Source: CAVPGP01 sp963704025 (GTDB lineage Bacteria > Actinomycetota > Thermoleophilia > Gaiellales > Gaiellaceae). From it: a DNA stretch of 64,000 nucleotides. Position 1 is the stretch's first letter, and every line of letters begins with the position of its first letter. The notes beneath the pieces were generated by a model. That model made no database searches. It was not told where the DNA came from and worked only from the letters and a program-made list of their open reading frames with translations. The position numbers and the translations under genes are program-made. This document shows, piece by piece, positions 10,322-21,495 of this stretch. The stretch spans positions 806,001-870,000 of the forward strand of contig CAVPGP010000001.1 in the NCBI GenBank assembly GCA_963704025.1, given 5' to 3'.

Positions 10322-13300
10322 CTACCTCTTTCCTCGCCGGGTCCGGGACGCAGAGCTCTTCGCAGCCGTCTTCTTCCTCGTCTGGCGCGGGGCGCGCGCG
10401 CCGCGGCTGCGCGGCGGCTGCTCGGTCGACACCGACGGCTGCTGCCAGCCGACCGTGCGCACCCCCCCGACACCCGGGAGGACCGGCCGCATCGCGGCGT
10501 CGAGCCCGCGGTCGGTCAGCAGGCCCGCGACCGCCGAGGCCGAGCCCCCGCCGCCGAGAACGGCCGCGAGGTGCCAGCCGTCCTGGCTCGCCACGCTGAC
10601 GACGACCGCCTCCCCCACGACGGGCTCGAGCTCGTAGATCAGGAATGTGCGGTTGCCGCGGACAACGCCGCGCGGCGCGAGCGGCTCGCCGTCGTCGCCG
10701 AGCCGGCGCGACGCGCCGGTGACGCCAAGCGAGAGGCCACGGCTGGCGTCGGTCCCGACCGGGTCGTCGATCGCGACGACGACGATCGTCACGGGGTCGA
10801 CGAAGCGCGTGGCCACGATCGCGGTGCCGGCCACGAGCTCGGCGCCGCGGACCCAGCCGGCCGTGCGGCGCTGCCGCGAGCCGCTGACGGACGTGCCCTC
10901 GGCGCGGACGGTCGCTCCGGCGGCGAGCGCGGTCGACCAGCCGAGGTAGGCGAGCGCGGTGCCGGCGTGCCAGCCGGCGAGGCCGGGCGCGTCGGCGAAC
11001 GAGTCGCCCGCGACTGCGACCGCCAACCGCTCGGTGCCGCGCGGCAGGGCGAGACCCTCGCCGCTCGTGTCCGCTCCGGCCGTGGCGTCGGCGAGCACCT
11101 CGCCGCCGTGTGCGAGCGCGACGACCCGCGCCGCCCCGCCGCCGACCGCCAGCCGCGGCCGGGCGTCCTCGCCCACGTCGCGTACCGCGTTGGGCATCCG
11201 CAGCACCGCCACTTCGCCCGCGGCGACGGCGCCGGCGACCGCGCGCGAGCGGCGGCCGGCGAGCCGTGTGTCGAGCCCCGCGAGGCGTTCGCGTCCGTCG
11301 CCGACCGCGCCGCGCGCCGCGACGGCGGCGCTCGCGCCGGTCGCGAGACGCGTGAGCGGCGGCCGTCCTGCGGCGACGATCGTCCCATCGACCACGGCTC
11401 CGGCGGTCCCGCTCACGCGTTGCAGCTGCGCGGGCACCGGCAGGTCAACGGACGCTCGCACCGTCTCGAGCGTCGGCGGCGCCGTCGCTCGCGCGCCGTT
11501 CGCCTTCGCGACCGTCGTGCGCATCTCGGGACGCTCGCTCACGGCGACCTTCGACGTGAGGACGGCGATCGCCCGCGGCGGCCGCACGGCCGCGTCAACC
11601 GGTTTCGCGACCTGCTCGTCCGGGAGCGTCACCTTCGGGTCGCGCGCGAGCTTCGCCGCGAGGCCGTCGGTGAGCGAGCCGAAGCGCGGCGGGGCCGTCC
11701 GCTCGCCCCGAAGCGCCGCGAGCGCCGTCCGCCCCTGTCCGGCGCGCGCCATCCACGCCGCGCCGGCGGCGAACACGTCGTCGTCGGCACCACCCGGCGG
11801 AAGCAGCGCGGCGAGCTTGTTCGCGGCGGTGATGAACGACGGCCGCGCGCCCGTCTCGTTCACGAACGGGAGTGGGTGCCGCTTGCCGGTCTCGACCTGG
11901 TGGTAGTCGATCGGAGGCAGTCCGGGCGGGATGTTCGCCTCAGCGAAGAGGCGGATGCCGTCGGCGGCGTCGATCACATCGCCGGCCGGGATCTTGCGGT
12001 CGTCGTCCGACTGCGGCGGCCCCCACACGCCGATCGGGAACGCCGGCGCGTGGTGCAACTCGCGGCCGAGCAGCGCCGTCACGTCGCCGGGCGGGCCGAC
12101 CATGTTCAGGTGCAGCGTCGTCGCCGCGGCGGCGATCTGCATCGGCGCTATCCCGAGCACCAAGCTCGGCGTGTACGTGATCCCGGCGCCCGCGAGGTCG
12201 ATCCGGGTCGTCGGCACGGTCGTCGTCACCATCAGCTCGAACTCGGCGAAGACCGCGAACGGCCTGCTCGGCGGAGCCGTCGGCGGTGCCGGTGTCGGTC
12301 GCCCCGCCGGGGCCGGTGCCGGGCGGCAGCGCGCCCTTCCCCGGGATCGCTGTGATCACGCGCGCCAACCCAGGCGTAGCCTCCTCGAGGTACTTGCGCA
12401 CGAAGTCCGCCCACGGGATCGGCACCTTCGGCGACTGATCGCGGTCGCCGAACTCGACGGTGAGGTCGACGGGCCCGACGGAGAACGTCGCGCGGCCGTG
12501 GAACTTCGGCCCGGCGACCATGATCTTGGCGCCGATCGAGATCGAGATCGTGATCTCGCCGATCCAGACGTCGATCGTCACGCCGGCCGAGATGCTGGCG
12601 TAGACCTCGACCTCGAAGCGGAACGGGTCGTAGTAGACGATGCCGTCGGCGCCGAACACGACATGCGCCCATGCCGGGCCCGAACTCGGCCGAGACCTCG
12701 AGCCGGCCGCCGGCCATCACGGCCTCGGACGTGAGCGCGAAGTACGACTCGCCCTTGACCGAGATGAACGGTCCGAGGCGCCACTGCAGCCCGAGCCGCG
12801 GCACCTCCGGGTAGCCGTCGCGGTGGAAGCTCGGGTGGAAGCCGCCGATCGTGAGCACGAACTGGCCGCGGTTCGGCCCGCCGAACCAGGTCACGAACGC
12901 GAAGCCGCCGGTGAGCCGGACGTCCCGATAGAGCAGCCACGAGTTGTCGGTCAGCTGCGCCTGGACCCAGAGCACGCCCTCCTTCGTCGAGAAGCGCGCG
13001 ACGAGACCGAGCTCGATCGAGACGAGCGCGAACTGCGGCCTCGGCAGCGCCATTCGAGCGAGGCCGAAGCAGCGCGATCTGGACGCCGTCGCCGACCTCG
13101 ACCGAGACGACGACGACGCCGTCGACGAGCGCGAAGCTCGTGAACGAGAGCCCGGCCGCGAACCAGAACGAGCCGCGGCGCATCGGGAAGAAGTCGCGAC
13201 AGCCGCTGCAGCTCCGCCATCGGGTCGTCGCTCGGCCGCGCCGCCGGGTCGAGCGCCTTGATGAACGGGTACTGGTCGAACTGCGACAGGTCGCTCGGCA

Positions 13301-16300
13301 CGACAAGCGTCGCGGTTGATCCCGAGGCCGCCGCCGATGCCGGTGACGAAGAACGCAGGCGGCCCGCCGATCGGCCCGTTGACCGCGCCGAAGGCGAAGA
13401 ACGACGCGAAGCGCTGTCCGTCGACGACGCCCTGGCCGTAGCCGCCGAACACCGACAGCCCGTAGACGGCGAACCGCGCCACGAGCATGCCGACGTACTG
13501 GACGTTGTCGCCCGAGCCGAACTTGCGCAGGCCCCCCTGCGAGGAGAATCCCGCCGAGGTCGGAGCTGATCGCGAGCCCGCCGAGGTCGACCGCCCAGCG
13601 GGTCGGGTCGAAGATCGACGCGTTCGACGCGACGACGAACGTGAGCTGGAGGTCGTCGACCGCCGCTGTGAGGCCGAACAGCGAGACGCGGCCGTCGAGG
13701 AGCAGCGAGATCCGCTCGAGCTGGTCCTGGCGGACCGTGACGCCGAAGCCGACCTGCTCGATGTAGAGCGGGCCGAAGCCGCGCTGGATCGCGAGCCACC
13801 ACGGTCCGTCGCCCTCGCCGGCACGCAGCGAGACGAGTACCGGGCCCGTGCCGTGCTTCTGCACCGCGAGCGCCGGGCTGAACTTCGGCGCAAGCTTCCC
13901 CGAGCCGCTGCCCGCGTCGCCCATGATCCCCTGCGCGACCGGGTTGCCGCTGCGCGCGCCGGAGACACCGACCGCGAGGTCGGCGAGCTGGATCTCGACG
14001 CCGCCCGCGCGGTCGCTCCCCTCGACGCGGCCGAAGAGGTGCAGTGCGACCGAGCCGAGGCTCACGACCTCGTCGAGGAGCGGCCCCTCGTTCTTGCCGA
14101 AGCGGAGGCCGACGCCGTTCACCGACACGCCCGGCGCGAACGCGAACGCGCCGGCCCCCGGCCCCGCCTGCAGCAGGTCGAGGACGATTCCGTCCGGGAC
14201 CGGAGCGCCGCCCGGCAGGTGAATCCACCGCGCGTCCGTCTCGAGCGAGATCGTCACGTCGCTGTCGACGAGCGTCACCGGACGGCTCAGCGAGAGGCGC
14301 ACGCCCGAGCGTCTTCGTCGCCCCGCCGTCGGCGGCGAGCCCGATGGCGAGGCCGCCGTCGATCGTGACGGACGGATTCGCGGCGGCGACGTTCAGCGCC
14401 AGCCGCTGGAGGCGCGCGAGCAGCCGCGCGGGATCGAAGATGCCGACGTCGAGTTGATTCGGGTTCACGTCGTCGAGGACGACGCCGCGGAGCGCCTCGC
14501 GGATCGTCGACGTGCCGACGTGCTTCGTGTCGAGCACGTCCCGGATCGCCTGCGTGCCGAGCACGAAGCTGGCGACGATGTCCAGCACCGCGTCGAGTAG
14601 CGCCAGCGCGACCTGCTCGGAATCGGCGTGCTCGCCGCCGGGGTCGACGACGACGAGGTCGACGCTGCCGCCGAGCAGCCAGCGCACTCCGACGCGCCGG
14701 TCGCCGCCGAGCCCGAGCGCGAGCTCGACGCGACGACCGCCGGCAGGGCCGGTGCCGGCATGGACGGCGCCGAACGGCCGCAGCGCGACGCCGCCGGCGT
14801 CGACGTCGCCCGGGCCCGACCTCGACGTCGAGCGCGGTCAGTCCCGACGCGTCGAGCCCGAGGCCGACGCCCACGCGTGCGACCGCCGGGACGCCGGTCA
14901 CGTCGCCCGTCGCCGTGACCGAGAACGGACTCGGCGTGATGAGGACCGTCGTCGCGCCGACGCGCACGCGCAGCGCGGTGCCGACGACGTCCGCGCCGGT
15001 GCCGGCCGGCAGCAGCGGCCGCAGCGCGTCGGCGAGGCCGCCGAGCGCGATCAGCGTCAGCGAGGGCAGTCGCGCGGCGAGCGCGGCCGCAGGGTCCGCG
15101 GCCCACGCCTGCAACGCGGCGCCCGAGAAGTTGCCGCCGGTCCGGAGTGCGAGGGCGTCGCCGAGCTCCGCGACCAGCGCTCCCGCTTGGCCCGGCATGC
15201 CGGGCTGACCCGCGAGCGCGGCGATCCGGTCGAGCACGAGCGGCAGCGCCTGCGTGATCGCGCTCGTCGCGAGCTGCCCGAGCCCCGCGGCGGACGGATA
15301 CAGCGGCAGGTCGGCCCCGACGGCCGGCCGCAGGAAGACGACGAGCGTCTGCCCGCCGAAGGAGACGTGTGCCGCCTGCCGCGTCGCGTCCGCGGCCGCC
15401 GAGGCCGACGAAGACGTCCACGGCGGCGCGCGGCGCTACGCCCGCCGGCAGCGTCAGCCCGAACGATCCGCCCGCGACGAGACGGGCCGGGGCGCCCGCA
15501 ATCGGTGCGAAGGCGCTCGTGTCGAGCGCGAGTGAGATGCGTGCGGCTCCGCCCGTGCCGCTGTCGGCGCGAACCGTCACGCCCGGCGCCAGTATCCACT
15601 CGCCGGGTCCGCCCGTCACGCCTACGAGCGGCTTGAGCGCGTCGAGGGCCGCGACGAGTCGCGCCGCGTCGAACCCGGCAGCGCCGCCGAGCACACCCTC
15701 GTGCCGCAGCCACGCGACCGGATCGGCGATCAGGCCGACCGGCAGGAGGACGCGACGCGCGCCGTCGGCGTCGGCGGGGCCGAGCAGACCGAAGGCGTCG
15801 AACGCGGCGTCGACGATCGGGCGTGCGTCCTCGTCGAGCTCGCGGAGCACCTCCAGCCCGATGCGCGCGATCTCGGCCGGAAGGAGCTGCGCGAACACGC
15901 GCGCGAATGCGGCGCCGTCCGGTGTGGGCCAGAGTGGAATCTCGTCGACGGCGCCGGCTCGGTGGACGCGAACGACCGCGTGTGCCGGGCCTGACGCGAG
16001 TCGCACCTCGACGCCGCCGGCGACCGTCGCGCCCGCCTCGCCCACCGTCACCTCGCCGGCGGCCGCGCCAGTCCCGTCGAGCGTGAATCGGCCCGACCAG
16101 GTGACGAGCCCGAAGTCGCCCGGCACGGCGCCGCCTTCGAACGTGAGCCGACATGTCGCGAGGTCGGCCGTGAGCGTGATCGGCCCGAGCGCGACGCTGA
16201 TCTCGTCGGGCGTGTCACCGGCCGCCGCGGGAACGACCGCGCGGAGCGCGGTGACGAGCGCGTGGCGGCTCGTCGCCTCTGCGACGATCGCGCGAAGGTG

Positions 16301-19300
16301 TGCGGCTGGATCGTGCAGCAGGTGGTCGATCGCGTCGGGGACGCTGCCGCCGGTCGGCCCGAGCACGCCGATCGCGCGCAGCGAGGCCGCGATGCCCGCG
16401 GCCGGGCCGGTGACGACGGCGAGCCCGTCTGCCGCCGCCGAGAGCAGCACGCGCACCTCCGGCAGCGCCGGCGTCGCCGCGTCGACGCCCGGCGGAACGG
16501 GCACGTCGCTCGGCTGGACGACCCAGCGCTCGCGCACGATCCCGAAGGTGCGCACCTCGTCGCAGCGTCAGCTGCGCGTGCGCAGCCGACGCGCCGGCGC
16601 CGGACGGCAGCGTCACGTCGAGCGTGATCCGCCGCAGCTCGTGCTCGGGCCGCGTTCCGGGCGCGCGCCCCGGGTCAGGCCCACCCGCGAGCCATGCGTC
16701 CTTCCTTCCGAGTCCGAGGTGCACGGAGAGCGCGCGGTCGGTCTGAAGCGTGATCGCGCCGCCGCCACCGACGGCGAGCCCGACGACGTCTGCTTGCACG
16801 TGCCCGTCGACGGTTACGTCGCCGGCCGTCGGCGTACCGGTTGGAAGCGGGACGCGCAGGGCAATGCGAAGCGCCGACGGATCGCCCGCGGGTATCGACG
16901 CGCGCGTGCGCGAGCGTGACGCGAGGCCCGCGGCCACGACCGCCGTGAGCGCGCGCCGCACGCCCTCCTCGCTCGCCACGCCGAAGACGGCGTGGACCGC
17001 AAGTCCGGCACGCGGCGCGGGCGGGGGCGGCGTCGGCAGCTGCAGCTCCCGCGCGGGGTCGTCGAGCGGCAGGAGCGCGAGCAGCCCCTCGACGAGGCCG
17101 CGCCCGAGTGCGAGGTCGGGATCGTCGCTCTGCTCGTCGCTCACCGCGGGCAAGAGCCGTCCCAGCAGCCGAAGCGCGTCGGCACCCGGCTGCGTGTCGA
17201 GGACCGCGAACGAGACCGCCCCGCACGGCGTCCCGAGCAGCACCAGATCCGTGATCGCCGTCGCCGACTCGGCCGCGCGGCGTGCAGCGTGCCCGGCCGC
17301 AGCCTCCGCGACCACGACAAGCCCGTCGGGCAACGCGGAGAAGGCGTCGAGCACCCTGCCGAGACGTTCGGCCTGGCCCTGCACGCCGTCCGCGTCGCCG
17401 CTCGCGAGCCGCGCCGCCTGCCGGCCGCCGAGCGCGACGTACCACTCGCCGGTCGCGGGGGTCGGCGGCGTGAACCCCGCCGGCGCGAGACCTGCGGCGG
17501 TCAGGTCGACGATCCGCTCGGCGGGTACGTCCGGCCACGGGAGGGTGTCCGGCGCCGCGACCGCGACGAAGACGACCGTCGCCGGCGTACGGTCGAGCAG
17601 CTCCTCGACGTCCACGAGCGCAGGCAGGTCGCGCGCCGCCACGTCGACGATGCGCACGACCGTGACACCGTCGGGATCGGCCTCGGGCGGCACGACACGA
17701 CCGTCGGTCCCGGCCCAGCGCGAGACGAGCGCCTCGAAGCCCGCGGCGACGTCCGGGCGGCCGGCGAGCAGGTCGCGGACGTCGTCGGCGACGATCGCCT
17801 CGGCCGCGAGCGACTGCGCGAGCGTCGTCGAGTCGAGGCCAGGGAAGCCGGGTCGCCACGACTGCAGAAGCGTCGGAGTCGTCGCGCGGCCTGCCGCCGT
17901 CCCGTCCGGGTCGACCCAGACTGCGAGGCGAGGCGCGGCCGCCGCCCGCGCCAACGGGACGAGCCAGGGATCGGTCGGCCGACCCGATCCGGGGAGGGCG
18001 CCCGCGACGCCCGCACGCGTGCCGGCCGTCAGCCGCGCGAGCATCGAGAGCCCCTTGACGAGCAGCTCGCTGTCGCCAAGCACGACCCGACCGAGCCAGG
18101 CCTCGAAGGCGGCGACCGGATCGACGACGAGGTCGGCGAGGCGGAGGTGCGCAGCCGTCGGCGGTGGACGCAGCCTCGGCGTCCACCCCAGTGCGCCGAC
18201 GAGCTCAGGGAGCCACGTCGGCCCGGCGGCAGCGGCCAGCGCGGCGAGCACATGCTCGAGCTCGTCCCAGCCCTCCGCGGCGAGCGTCACGTGGCCGTTC
18301 TCGTCGATCACCGGGATCGGCACCGGCAACGGCCCCGAGCCGAAGTCGACCGCGAGGTTCGGCGCCGTGAACTCCGCGCCGAGCCCGCCCGTCGGCGTCC
18401 AGCGCGCCGCGAAACCGACCTCGTCCGCCGTCAGCGTGAACGCCCCGGCCGGGAGCACGGCCTGCCTGCGGCCGCGGGCGCGCAGGCTCACGCCGGCGTC
18501 GATCCCCGGCAGGAATGTCGCCTGCCGGCGCTCAAGGTCGAGCTCGACCGCACTCACCCGTAGGCGCGTCTCGACGCGCGTGCAGCGCTGGCCGAGCGTG
18601 TCGACCACGAGCGACGCCGACGGGCCGAACGTCAGCCGCTGCCCGTCGACCCACGCCGCAAGCGCTACTGGCCCGGCGACGCGGATGCTCCACGGATCGT
18701 CTCGCGTCCCCGTCCCGTCGACGGTCGCGCCCGCCGCGCCGTCGTCGGCGACGAGCTCGTGCAGCACCTCGATCAGGGTCGGGATCGCGGCAGGGTGGTC
18801 GCGCACGACGATCTGCCAGTGCTCCGCGACGGCGCCGATCGGATCCTGGAGGAACCGGCCGATGTCGAGCGTCGGCACCTCCGGGTGTCCCGCCGGAGCC
18901 GACAGGCCGAGCAGCGCCCGCACCGCGTCGCCGGCGGCACCGAGCCGCGCGAGCACCTCGTCGGCGACATCGCCGAGAAGCACGCCGCCCACGTCGGCGA
19001 CGGCGTCCGGGCTCGACAGGTCGAGCGTCTCGTGCGTGTGCGTCCCGATCGTGACGCGGTCGGCCGCGACGACCAGCGTCGGCCGCCGCGTCGCGTCGAG
19101 CCCAAAGCCGGCGCGGAGCGTCTCCACCCGGACGTGCGGCGGGCCCGGCTCGTCGAGCAACACGGAGCCGCCGCCGGGCCGGAGGCCGAGCACGAGCTGG
19201 AGCGCGAGTCGCGGCAGCGCGACCGCTGCGCCGCCACCGAGGTCGATCGTGCACACGTCGGCGTCTGCGCGCACGACGGCGTCGGCGCCTGCCCTCACCT

Positions 19301-20306
19301 CGACGCCGATCGTGGGCGTCAGCCGCGTATGGCCGTCGGCGCCCGGGACCGCCTGCACGCCGAGCGTCACCTGCGCGACGCCCACGGTCAGCGTGACGCG
19401 GTCAGCGACGACCGCGCCGCCGACGAGCTCCGCCAGCTGCGCGAGCCACGCGCTCCGCGACGAGGCGTCGAGCACCACGGACTCGAGCCACGTCGCGAGC
19501 GCGTGAATTCCCGCGGTCGGCAGGTCGTGGAACGGCAGAGGCGGGACGCCGCTGCCCTCGCGCAAGCCGAGCGCGCCGGCGAGCGCCGTCAGCGGCCCGG
19601 GCGGCAGCGCTGCCGCCTGCGCGCGAACGAGCCCGAGCACGAGGTCGAGAACGGTGTCCTCGAGCCCGCCCGCGTCGCCGGCGCTGACGGTGAGGTCGCG
19701 TGGGCCCGCGGCACCCGGCATCTGGAGGCCGCGGAGTGTCAGCGCAAGCGTCGGCGGTGCCCCGCCGGCGGCCGTCGCGACCTTGACCTGCAAGCCGACT
19801 CCGGCGAGGTGCGCCTGGCCGAGCACCGGCGCCGCTGGGTCGACCGTGATGTCGGTCGAGAGGCTGACGACAGCCTCCGGGCTGCCGAGGAGGAGCGGCG
19901 AGAGAGGAGGCCCGCTGCGGCCCTTCTTGGCCGCGCGGAAGAGCGGCACGTGAACCGTCGTCGTCGACGCCGGCCCGGCGGTCGCGAAGCGAGCCCCGAT
20001 GCCGACGCCGACGTAATCCGCAGGCCGCTCGTCGAGCACGACGTAGACCGTCAGCGCAGGCGTCTGCTCCTCGACGATCGGCAGCCAGACGAGCCCTTCC
20101 GCATCCGTCGTCTGCGTCGCGCCGCCGAGCACGTCGTCGACGAACTGCACGAGCGATTGCCGCTGGTCCGGATCGGCCAGGATTGCCGAGAGGTAGCGCC
20201 CGGGGTCCGACAGCCAGTCGTCGCGGAAGGAGCCGTCGCCGTCGACCAGACCGAGGGCGCCGGCCAGCTCGCCCAGCACTCCGAGGTCGGCGGCGGCTGC
20301 CGTCAT
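10322..20306 (-). CDS. Giant DUF6603-type protein, about 3,324 aa after frame repair; ten frame breaks
   Basis: One continuous coding signal passes through minus-strand frames in the fixed order that single-base insertions give. Breaks fall near 16562, 15394, 14808, 14303, 13549, 13308, 13199, 13066, 12665 and about 12330; removing ten bases gives 3,325 codons. The ATG at 20306 overlaps the upstream stop. The N-terminal ~1,950 residues contain several diverged modules of the form 'ALGL...PxLxLxDLxxDPxxxLxxWL' followed by beta-rich stretches. Residues ~2,000-2,650 match my memory of DUF6603: NR/VVPSDLSQFD, RGSFWFAAGLSFTSFALVDG, FVTWFGGPNRGQFVLTIGG, then repeated amphipathic beta strands. The last ~670 residues start SRPFAVFAEFELMVTTT, are Ala/Gly/Val rich and end in a Lys/Arg-rich tail (RQTRKKTAAKSSASRTRRGKR without the first residue). 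No signal peptide. Role unknown. Breaks look like sequence errors because no stop codon or clear deletion accompanies them. Confidence 0.8.
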
Positions 20307-20992
20307 CCGCGGGACCTGTCGAAACTGTGCCGCGCCATCGGCGTGACGTGGAGCCCGCTGCCGTCAGCCGCGAGCGCGATCGGAACGAGCCGCGAACCGT
20401 CGAGGTCGCGTCCGGCCTCGCCCGCGATGTTGCTCGCGACTTCGAGCAGGACGTGCCACGCGAACGCGACGAGACTGTCGCCCCAGGCGTCCACCACCTC
20501 GGCGGGACCGCGCGGCCGCGACTCCGTCGCTGCGAGCAGACCTGCCGGCCGGCCGGGGTCGCCGACCACGAACGTCACGAACACCTGTGCCTCGCCGACC
20601 TGATCGCAGAAGACCGGGACCGCGACGACGACGACGCCGCTCGCGAATTTGGCCGTCACGCCGGCCGGCCTGACGAGCAGCTCCCGATCGCCCTCGCGCC
20701 AGACGACCGGCGCGGTCGCGTCGGCTCCGGGGCGGTCGACGCCCGCGGCGAGCGCGGCCGCGGGTGCGAACAGCCGAGCCGCCTCGTCGACGTGCAGCTG
20801 GACGACGCCGACGACCGTTCCCGCCTTCACCGGCTTCGCGGGCAGCAGCTCGGGGCATCGGACGCGCACGAACTCGAGCACGCGCCTGCACTCGGCGGTG
20901 ATGATCGGGTCGGTGAGCTTGCCGACCCGACCGCCGATCTTTCCTGGGAGCGGGAGGTTCAGCGGCCGATCGCCTCGCGACTTCGGGCTCAC
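20303..20992 (-). CDS. Hypothetical protein opening the DUF6603 cassette, 229 aa
   Basis: No family recognised. The GTG start at 20992 overlaps the stop of the 44-aa ORF before it (GTGA), and its own stop overlaps the giant gene start (ATGA), so translation is coupled across three genes. The sequence has a basic N-terminus, a helix AECRRVLEFVRVRCPELLPA, a beta segment KAGTVVGVVQLHVDEAARLF, then alternating hydrophobic strands such as VVVVAVPVFCDQVGEAQVFV. It has no signal peptide or membrane span. Being first of the long ORFs, it may be a small adaptor or chaperone for the giant product, but nothing in the sequence proves that. Confidence 0.75.
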   Translation of the reverse strand: MSPKSRGDRPLNLPLPGKIGGRVGKLTDPIITAECRRVLEFVRVRCPELLPAKPVKAGTVVGVVQLHVDEAARLFAPAAALAAGVDRPGADATAPVVWREGDRELLVRPAGVTAKFASGVVVVAVPVFCDQVGEAQVFVTFVVGDPGRPAGLLAATESRPRGPAEVVDAWGDSLVAFAWHVLLEVASNIAGEAGRDLDGSRLVPIALAADGSGLHVTPMARHSFDRSRG

Positions 20993-21123
20993 TTCCGCTG
21001 CAGCGGGTCGCGAGCCTCCTCGACGCCGTCGCGCTCGAAGCGTCGGCGCTCCACGCCCGTCGTCGGCGACCCCGCTTCGCCGATCACGATCGAAATCAAC
21101 AGCCAGGGACGCTCTTCGAACAC
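20989..21123 (-). CDS. Small ORF, 44 aa, first gene of the DUF6603 cassette
   Basis: Reading begins at GTG 21123, 7-8 nt after a GGGGAG ribosome site, and gives VFEERPWLLISIVIGEAGSP then TTGVERRRFERDGVEEARDPLQRK. The stop overlaps the GTG of the next gene by 4 nt, the same GTGA/ATGA style used throughout this operon, which is the main reason to believe it. It has a short hydrophobic run (PWLLISIVIG), too short to be a sure membrane helix, followed by a charged tail. No homology is claimed. Confidence 0.5.
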   Translation of the reverse strand: MFEERPWLLISIVIGEAGSPTTGVERRRFERDGVEEARDPLQRK

Positions 21124-21495
21124 GCGAAACTCCCCACTCGCTTCACGGCCTGGTCGCGGGCCACTCGCGCGTGTCTCACGCGGCGGGCGCCTTGACGACG
21201 CCCCCGGCGGTCACGTCAACGGCCGGACGCGAGGTTCCGCTACGGGAGGACCGCGGCGTCTCGATCCTCCCATTGCGCCCGGGAAAGGTCAAGCGCTCCG
21301 ATCCGCGTTCGATGGTCTGAGCGCGGGCGACATGCTCGCCGACCGGAACGGTGATCTCGCCGTTCACCTGCGCGAGATTCGCTCGTTGCGCTGAACCTCT
21401 CTGCAACGACTGCGTGACGATTCGCGCACACGCTCTTTCCTCGCCGCTTCCTTCGCCGGTACGCATGAGCCTCGGCAATCGACGAGAGGAGCACG
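21124..21495. other. Divergent intergenic region, no convincing gene
   Basis: About 370 nt between the minus-strand cassette and the plus-strand collagen-like gene. It holds the candidate cassette promoter. Open frames exist on both strands but lack ribosome sites and a recognisable product. The plus-strand gene on its right has a GAGAGGAG ribosome site just before ATG 21496. Confidence 0.5.
21264..21292 (-). promoter_or_regulatory. Candidate sigma-70-type promoter of the DUF6603 cassette
   Basis: On the minus strand TTGACC (21292-21287) and GAGGAT (21269-21264) are separated by 17 nt, near the actinobacterial TTGACn / TAGrrT pattern. It would leave a leader of about 130 nt before GTG 21123. 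Seen by eye only. Confidence 0.35.

Noticed and set aside
12330..16562. Programmed +1 ribosomal frameshifting in the giant gene
   Set aside because: Ten sites with no common slippery motif; no known system uses so many shifts in one message.
1..21123. Extracellular contractile injection system or phage tail cluster
   Set aside because: No sheath, tube, baseplate, LysM spike or AAA ATPase gene could be recognised among the cassette proteins.
21176..21478. 100-codon minus-strand frame in the divergent intergenic region
   Set aside because: No ribosome site, no recognisable sequence, overlaps the candidate promoter of the cassette.
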